DNA from: Bacteroidota bacterium | GTDB taxonomy: Bacteria > Bacteroidota > Ignavibacteria > Ignavibacteriales > Ignavibacteriaceae | Assembly (NCBI GenBank): GCA_023433685.1 | Contig: JAEYUD010000285.1 | Coordinates: 1-11,365 of the forward strand | DNA: 11,365 nucleotides | Direction of reading: 5' to 3' | In this document: positions 7,930 to 11,365 of the stretch, one piece after another | Position numbering within the stretch: position 1 is the first letter of the stretch | Layout: each line of letters begins with the position of its first letter | The notes under the pieces: model-generated | Told to the model about the DNA's origin: nothing | What the model saw: only the letters and a program-made list of their open reading frames with translations | The model's database searches: none | Translations under genes and position numbers: made by a program

Positions 7930-8652
7930 TTAGTGGTGTTTCAGCTTGTGAACCAGGTCTAACTCTATCTGCTCCTCTGTAAAGAAGGCTTCCCCGTAAC
8001 CTTTCCCTATTCTGAACCCGTAGAGCTTTGCTCTTGCTTCGATAAACTCAAGAAAATCCCTCTTGCTTATAAAAGTCTCGGGTTCTTTATTCTTGGGATC
8101 GAAAAACTGGCTTGAGAATGCCTTAACTGCTTTCATTTTTGTATCGAATGTTTCGGTAATATCAACAATGAAAGAAGGCTGGAACTCATAGGTCTGCATG
8201 TAATAGTAGAGAGCGGCGGGGCGGTATGAGTGCTGAAGGTGTTCATTCTCATAGGTATGAATCTTACCAACACCAGAGTAAAAATAGGCTTTCTTTACCA
8301 ATTGACTCGCGGAAATGTGGTCAGGGTGACGATCGTTAAAATACGGCGCGAAGATCACCTTCGGTTTGTATTTTCTGATCATGTGCACGAGGCGCATTAA
8401 GTTTTCCTGACTTACTTCGATGTTTCCATCAGCTATTCTAAGATTTTCCCTAAGCTCGGCTTTAAGGATGATCCCTGCCTGAATCGCTTCGTTTTGCCTG
8501 ATCTCCGCTGAACCGCGGGTTCCCAGCTCACCAAGGGTCAGATCGACTATACCGACCTTCAGCCCGTGAGCTGATAATTTGGCAATTGTACCACCCATTG
8601 AAAGTTCTGCATCATCCGGATGCGCGGCAAATACCAGGGCGTCGATTCTCAT
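7930..8652 (-). CDS. bshB1: Bacillithiol biosynthesis deacetylase BshB1
   Basis: This is a 240-residue LmbE/PIG-L family zinc deacetylase. BshB1 removes the acetyl group from GlcNAc-malate to give GlcN-malate, the second step of bacillithiol synthesis (BshA before, BshC after). The N-terminal AAHPDDAELSMGGT (9-22) holds zinc ligands H11 and D14 and the probable general base D13; RHPDHISAS (108-116) supplies the third ligand, H112. DLTLGELGTRGS (37-48) and the RENLRIADGN segment (68-77) are typical of the BshB1 subgroup rather than of MshB or other LmbE proteins. Length is normal and the protein is cytoplasmic. The start has a good AGGA site 7 bases upstream that overlaps the TAG of the TPR gene, so the two genes are co-transcribed and probably coupled. 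No bshA or bshC is in the window. Confidence 0.93.
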   Translation of the reverse strand: MRIDALVFAAHPDDAELSMGGTIAKLSAHGLKVGIVDLTLGELGTRGSAEIRQNEAIQAGIILKAELRENLRIADGNIEVSQENLMRLVHMIRKYKPKVIFAPYFNDRHPDHISASQLVKKAYFYSGVGKIHTYENEHLQHSYRPAALYYYMQTYEFQPSFIVDITETFDTKMKAVKAFSSQFFDPKNKEPETFISKRDFLEFIEARAKLYGFRIGKGYGEAFFTEEQIELDLVHKLKHH

Positions 8653-8661
8653 GATAATTTC

Positions 8662-9348
8662 CTACTCAACTATTGAAAGATAACGGTCAACTTCCGGAAT
8701 TACCGGTGACCTTGAATAATCACTCTTCAGGGAGATGAGAAGCTCTTTTGCCTGTTCTTTTTTGTCCATTTCAATCAGAACGATAGCCGCGCTGAGAAGA
8801 TACTGAGCGTTCATAGGGTTTTCTTTTGAGAAAGAAGCAGCTTTTTCATAACCGTCAACGGCTTTGTCATACTCTTTCTTCCCTTCAAAGTAACCGGCTT
8901 TACCAACTTCGGCCGCGGCTTTAAAGATCGGATTGCCGCCCGAGTAGTCATCATAATACTTGAATGCTTCTTCAATCTTGCCGAGATAGCTGTAAGCATT
9001 GGCAAGGTAGATCTTGGCGGCTTCGCCATTTTCGGTACCTGAATAAGTCTCGGCTATTTTTTTAAGACCGGTGATCTTTTTCGCCGGATCACCATCGATC
9101 GCCTGCAGATATGCACCTGACTCATACTGAGGAAGAACGAGTGAAAGAGCGGTTCCCGCCACATCGTTATTCTGTTTTTTGTTGATGCTGTAAAAAATAA
9201 CAGCAGCGATTATCACCACAAATAGCGCGATACCGCCAAAAACATATTTTTTGTTATCGTCGTACCATCCGAGAACCTTGTAATACAACTCTACAGAAGC
9301 TTCGCGCTTCTCTTCTTTTGCCTTGAACTTGCTGATAGGTTTTGCCAT
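8662..9348 (-). CDS. Membrane-anchored tetratricopeptide repeat protein
   Basis: The 228-residue protein has a lysine-rich N-terminus (1-33), one transmembrane helix (about 35-54, FGGIALFVVIIAAVIFYSI) and a helical tail with about three TPR-like units (about 108-140, 142-175 and 179-212). The layout resembles YfgM-type proteins, with a cytoplasmic N-terminus, one helix and a periplasmic TPR domain that contacts the translocon or chaperones. That resemblance is architectural only. Charges flank both sides of the helix, so the orientation is not certain. The ATG has an AAAGG site 6 bases upstream, which supports this start. It begins 55 bases after the PHP gene stop with its own candidate -7 box, and ends 9 bases before bshB1. 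The role of a TPR protein with a bacillithiol enzyme is not obvious; co-expression may be housekeeping. Confidence 0.85.
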   Translation of the reverse strand: MAKPISKFKAKEEKREASVELYYKVLGWYDDNKKYVFGGIALFVVIIAAVIFYSINKKQNNDVAGTALSLVLPQYESGAYLQAIDGDPAKKITGLKKIAETYSGTENGEAAKIYLANAYSYLGKIEEAFKYYDDYSGGNPIFKAAAEVGKAGYFEGKKEYDKAVDGYEKAASFSKENPMNAQYLLSAAIVLIEMDKKEQAKELLISLKSDYSRSPVIPEVDRYLSIVE

Positions 9349-9383
9349 TATTAACCTTTCTGAATTCTAAAAATTACGAACAA

Positions 9384-9391
9384 CAAAGATA
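9384..9391 (-). promoter_or_regulatory. Candidate Bacteroidota-type -7 box for the TPR-bshB1 pair
   Basis: On the - strand the bases read TATCTTTG, matching TAnnTTTG. It is 35 bases before the ATG at 9348, in the 55-base gap after the PHP gene. No TTTG-like -33 element is found at the expected spacing. The position is nearly the same as for the box before the acyl-CoA synthetase gene (36 bases). Confidence 0.45.
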
Positions 9392-9403
9392 ACCGTAAAT
9401 TAT

Positions 9404-10453
9404 TTAATTTCCTACACGAATATGGTTGGAATATATCCAGCCCTTCCCTTCGCGGAGAACTTCAACACGGTAAACACCTTTCTTTTTTACAACGAAACCT
9501 ACATCGCTCCCCACGGTTTCATCAATAATTGATCCGTTATGAAGCAGCCGCAATTCAGAGAGGTGTGTCGGTATCAAAACACGCAGATGAACCTTGTGAC
9601 CGTACGGAATTGTGTCACCCATGTTATAGGTCTTTCCCTCCGAATCAGCGAAGAACCTGAAACCGGTGGCATCACCGTGATAGTAGTTCGCGACGAAACT
9701 TCTCCCCTCCCGGAGGGCTTCGATGATCAGTCTCTCATTTTCTTTCTGCTTCACAGGATCACCGGTCGGTTCAATTCTTGTATTAAGCAAAACGTAGGTT
9801 CTGATCGATTTAAAAAGCACTTTATAAGGGAAAACCTCCACTTCGAAAAAGCCAAGCAGATTAACCCGGTGAGCATGGGCATCAATTCCACCTATAGCGG
9901 TAACTTTACGCTTCAGGTTCAGTTTGTCCCATACCTGAAGTGTCTCATCAGGAGGTCTTTCAACACTTCGCAGGGGATGCACGAACGACTGGTATTTGTT
10001 CTGCTCGGTCAGATTCTCCATCCAAACCGACATGTGATTCCATATCTCGATACCCGTAAATTCTTCGATATCCCATTCAGTCCAGGGGTAAGGTGGGTGT
10101 TGTTCCATCGAGTTGCGCTTTTCATGAGGATGTGCAAGGAAGCCGATACCTCCGGCATCCTTCACCGCTTTTACGTACTCTTTGGCGGGGGTTCTGGTTG
10201 AAAATGTCTTGTCGATCCCGATCGCGAGGAAGTGGTTCCTGTTCTCCTTGTCATTGATCTCACAACCAACAATAAGCAGGGTGTTACCGTAGTAACCTTC
10301 ATATCCCTCATCCTTCGCGCGGAGGGTGTTGTGGTCGGTCAGGATAATAAAATCGAGCCCTGATTCATTAGCAAGATTCGCTATTTCCCTGACATCTCCC
10401 GAACCATCGGAAAATTTTGAGTGTATATGAACGGAGCCGGAATAGATGTACAA
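9404..10453 (-). CDS. PHP-domain metal-dependent phosphoesterase-like protein
   Basis: This 349-residue protein has all the expected metal-binding motifs of the polymerase-and-histidinol-phosphatase (PHP) superfamily: VHIHSKFSDGSG (H9, H11, D16), LTDHN (D40, H41), VGCEI (E65), NHF (H74), LAHPHE (H108, H110) and GGIDAHAH (D191, H193). These bind two or three metal ions in a cytoplasmic alpha-beta barrel, usually acting on phosphoesters. A C-terminal beta domain (about 250-349) follows, as in CehA/McbA-like members. The substrate is unknown. The likely start is TTG at 10453: no ATG or GTG lies between the upstream in-frame TAA and the HIH motif, and only 7 residues of lead-in remain. There is no purine-rich ribosome site upstream because a heptamer repeat abuts the start codon. 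The initiation codon is therefore the least certain part; the gene itself is well supported. Confidence 0.9.
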   Translation of the reverse strand: MYIYSGSVHIHSKFSDGSGDVREIANLANESGLDFIILTDHNTLRAKDEGYEGYYGNTLLIVGCEINDKENRNHFLAIGIDKTFSTRTPAKEYVKAVKDAGGIGFLAHPHEKRNSMEQHPPYPWTEWDIEEFTGIEIWNHMSVWMENLTEQNKYQSFVHPLRSVERPPDETLQVWDKLNLKRKVTAIGGIDAHAHRVNLLGFFEVEVFPYKVLFKSIRTYVLLNTRIEPTGDPVKQKENERLIIEALREGRSFVANYYHGDATGFRFFADSEGKTYNMGDTIPYGHKVHLRVLIPTHLSELRLLHNGSIIDETVGSDVGFVVKKKGVYRVEVLREGKGWIYSNHIRVGN

Positions 10454-10491
10454 GGTGTCAGGTGTTAGGTGTTAAGTGTTGGGTGTCAGGT
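10454..10491 (+). repeat. Heptanucleotide tandem repeat (GGTGTTA-type, 5 copies)
   Basis: Five 7-base units read on the + strand as GGTGTCA, GGTGTTA, GGTGTTA, AGTGTTG and GGTGTCA, followed by a partial GGT. The period is exact and each unit differs from the consensus by at most two bases. It ends directly at the probable TTG start of the leftward PHP gene, so it occupies that gene's 5' leader. Rotated, the consensus is TTAGGTG, close to the TTAGTGG consensus at 5013-5042. Confidence 0.87.
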
Positions 10492-10512
10492 TTAATTTCT
10501 TTGAAATAAATG

Positions 10513-10520
10513 CAAAAATA
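10513..10520 (-). promoter_or_regulatory. Candidate Bacteroidota-type -7 box for the PHP gene
   Basis: On the - strand the bases read TATTTTTG, a match to TAnnTTTG, 59 bases before the TTG start. Transcription from here would place the whole heptamer repeat in the mRNA leader. TTTC (spacing 17) and TTTG (spacing 25) lie upstream, neither at the ideal distance. The region is AT-rich, so chance is a real possibility. Confidence 0.38.
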
Positions 10521-10580
10521 GCACTTAAACTAATACCGAAACTTACAAAACAGCGGTCATATAATCAATTTAAATATTGG

Positions 10581-10609
10581 TGCCGGTAAACGAGGTTTAA
10601 CCACCGGCA
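10581..10609. other. Imperfect hairpin in the divergent intergenic region
   Basis: TGCCGGT at 10581-10587 is the exact reverse complement of ACCGGCA at 10603-10609. Inside, AAAC and GTTT can extend the stem after a bulge, leaving a GAG tip. No T-run follows on either strand, so it is not a normal terminator. It may be a protein-binding site or leader structure between the PHP and DsbA-like genes. Confidence 0.5.
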
Positions 10610-10614
10610 TGGAA

Positions 10615-10643
10615 TTATTACCGTTGAGAATTTGTTTTATACT
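10615..10643 (+). promoter_or_regulatory. Weak candidate promoter for the DsbA-like gene
   Basis: TATACT at 10638-10643 is a good -10-like hexamer, with TATAAA overlapping its end. TTATTA at 10615-10620 is 17 bases upstream but matches the -35 consensus poorly. TTGAGA at 10624 is closer to consensus but badly spaced. A start near 10650 would place the 19-base palindrome at the beginning of the transcript. Confidence 0.3.
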
Positions 10644-10653
10644 ATAAACAGAG

Positions 10654-10672
10654 TCGTTCGCGGCGCGAACGA
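10654..10672. promoter_or_regulatory. Perfect 19-base palindrome, candidate operator or leader hairpin of the DsbA-like gene
   Basis: TCGTTCGCG and CGCGAACGA are perfect inverted repeats around a single central G. The element lies 35 bases before the GTG start, between the TATACT hexamer and the ribosome site. As DNA it suits a dimeric repressor; as RNA it could fold into an 8-base stem with a GGC loop. It is GC-rich in otherwise AT-rich surroundings, which argues against chance. It is not an SOS box, whose half-sites point the other way. Confidence 0.6.
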
Positions 10673-10692
10673 TGGCATTTCAGAACAGTAAT

Positions 10693-10698
10693 AAGGAG
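10693..10698 (+). promoter_or_regulatory. Strong Shine-Dalgarno site that fixes a GTG start
   Basis: AAGGAG ends 8 bases before GTG at 10707. The first in-frame ATG (10725) would be 26 bases away, so the GTG is the better start. Confidence 0.85.
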
Positions 10699-10706
10699 TT
10701 AAGATC

Positions 10707-11365
10707 GTGCCTGAAAACACGAAAATGACAGTTGAGATCTGGAGCGACATCGCATGTCCCTTCTGCTATCTCGGTAAAAAGAAATTTGAAAGATCACTCG
10801 ATAATTTTGAAAATAAAGAGCAGATTGAGGTTATCTGGAAAAGCTTTCAGCTTAATCCGGGACAGAAGACAGATACAACCGTAAGCCTGACCGAATACCT
10901 TGCCCGCGAAAAGAACTGGGATCCTGCTATGGTTGAACAGACCTATGAGAGAATTTCTGAATCAGGAAAGAACTATGGGATCAACTACCATTTCAATAGG
11001 GCCGTTCCCGCAAACACACTTAAAGCGCACATTTTGTTGCATCTCGCAAAAAAAGAGGGTAAGCAGAGCGAGGTTAAAGAATCACTCTTCAGCGCGTATT
11101 TTGACGAGGGTAAAAATGTAGATGACCCCGCTGTTCTCCAAGCCATCGCGGAGAAGCACGGTCTGAATACAAACGGATTTGACACAGTTTTCAGTAATGA
11201 AGAATTAGTGAATGATGTAAGGCACGATGTTTACGAGGCGCAGCAGCTCGGTATCTCCGGCGTTCCCTTCTTCGTTTACAACAGCAAATATGGTATCAGC
11301 GGGGCTCAGGATGATCGCCTTTTCACCGATAAACTGATAAAATCATTCGACGAATGGAAATCCGG
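10707..11365 (+). CDS. DsbA-family thiol oxidoreductase, FrnE-like (3' partial)
   Basis: The frame from GTG 10707 is open to the window end (219 codons plus two bases). It encodes a DsbA-like thioredoxin-fold protein with an inserted helical domain. The N-terminal strand VEIWSDIACPFCYLGKKKFE carries the active-site CPFC (C17, C20). The cis-proline loop GVPFF is at P187, followed by a FrnE-like end (YGISGAQDDRLFTDKL). There is no signal peptide, so unlike classical periplasmic DsbA it is cytoplasmic, as FrnE proteins are. They catalyse thiol-disulfide exchange or isomerisation; the substrate is unknown. No other cysteine is seen, so the extra C-terminal cysteine pair reported for Deinococcus FrnE is absent in the visible part. 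Length suggests only a few residues are missing. The start is set by AAGGAG, and a palindrome in the leader suggests regulation. A bacillithiol gene is on the other strand about 2 kb away, which may be coincidence. Confidence 0.92.
   Translation, partial: MPENTKMTVEIWSDIACPFCYLGKKKFERSLDNFENKEQIEVIWKSFQLNPGQKTDTTVSLTEYLAREKNWDPAMVEQTYERISESGKNYGINYHFNRAVPANTLKAHILLHLAKKEGKQSEVKESLFSAYFDEGKNVDDPAVLQAIAEKHGLNTNGFDTVFSNEELVNDVRHDVYEAQQLGISGVPFFVYNSKYGISGAQDDRLFTDKLIKSFDEWKS

Noticed and set aside
9539..10201. A 220-codon open frame on the + strand
   Set aside because: It lies wholly antisense to the PHP gene, whose metal-binding motifs are all intact; the predicted protein has no recognisable domain and a low-complexity, shadow-like composition.
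10609..10647. A 12-codon open frame (MELLPLRICFIL) upstream of the DsbA-like gene, a possible leader peptide
   Set aside because: It has no ribosome site, overlaps the candidate promoter hexamers and carries no run of regulatory codons; chance is more likely.
10654..10672. The palindrome as a LexA SOS box
   Set aside because: LexA boxes of the CGAAC-N4-GTTCG type have the half-sites in the opposite order and different spacing.

Overview
The window is a piece of ordinary-looking chromosome, most likely from the Ignavibacteria or a related lineage of the Bacteroidota/Chlorobi group. Four things point there. The first gene ends in a type IX secretion (Por) sorting domain with the YPNPFNPST motif, which is common in Ignavibacteria. 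Three intergenic gaps carry a TAnnTTTG box, the -7 element of Bacteroidota promoters. There is a BshB1-type bacillithiol deacetylase. Several genes nevertheless have good Shine-Dalgarno sites, which is less typical of core Bacteroidota. I see no rRNA, tRNA, insertion sequence, phage gene or CRISPR array.

Layout, left half (+ strand). A cell-wall amidase, cut at its 5' end by the window edge, carries extra surface domains and a C-terminal secretion signal (1-2166). A secreted beta-propeller-like protein follows 14 bases later (2181-3110). After a short gap with a Bacteroidota-type -7 box comes a long-chain acyl-CoA synthetase (3183-5012). Its stop codon is directly followed by a G-rich heptanucleotide tandem repeat. 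Next is an unfamiliar 766-residue exported protein, possibly a glycoside-hydrolase-like barrel (5088-7388). It overlaps by ATGA with a DUF985/Cupin_5 protein (7385-7873). A strong hairpin closes this side.

Layout, right half. Reading leftward on the - strand are a PHP-family metallohydrolase (9404-10453), a membrane-anchored TPR protein (8662-9348) and bshB1 (7930-8652). The last two form a tight pair with a 9-base gap and converge on the cupin gene at the shared hairpin. The PHP gene appears to begin at a TTG codon that abuts a second heptanucleotide repeat. Reading rightward is a DsbA/FrnE-like thiol oxidoreductase (10707 to the window end). The roughly 250-base divergent region between them holds the second repeat, an imperfect hairpin, candidate promoters on both strands and a perfect 19-base palindrome in the oxidoreductase leader.

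Functionally this is a mixture: envelope and secreted proteins on the left, lipid activation in the middle, thiol chemistry (bacillithiol synthesis and a DsbA-like protein) on the right. No single pathway unites the window and no clear new multi-gene system is visible. The least explained elements are the two related heptamer repeats that sit flush against gene boundaries, the palindrome before the DsbA-like gene, and the 766-residue protein coupled to the cupin.
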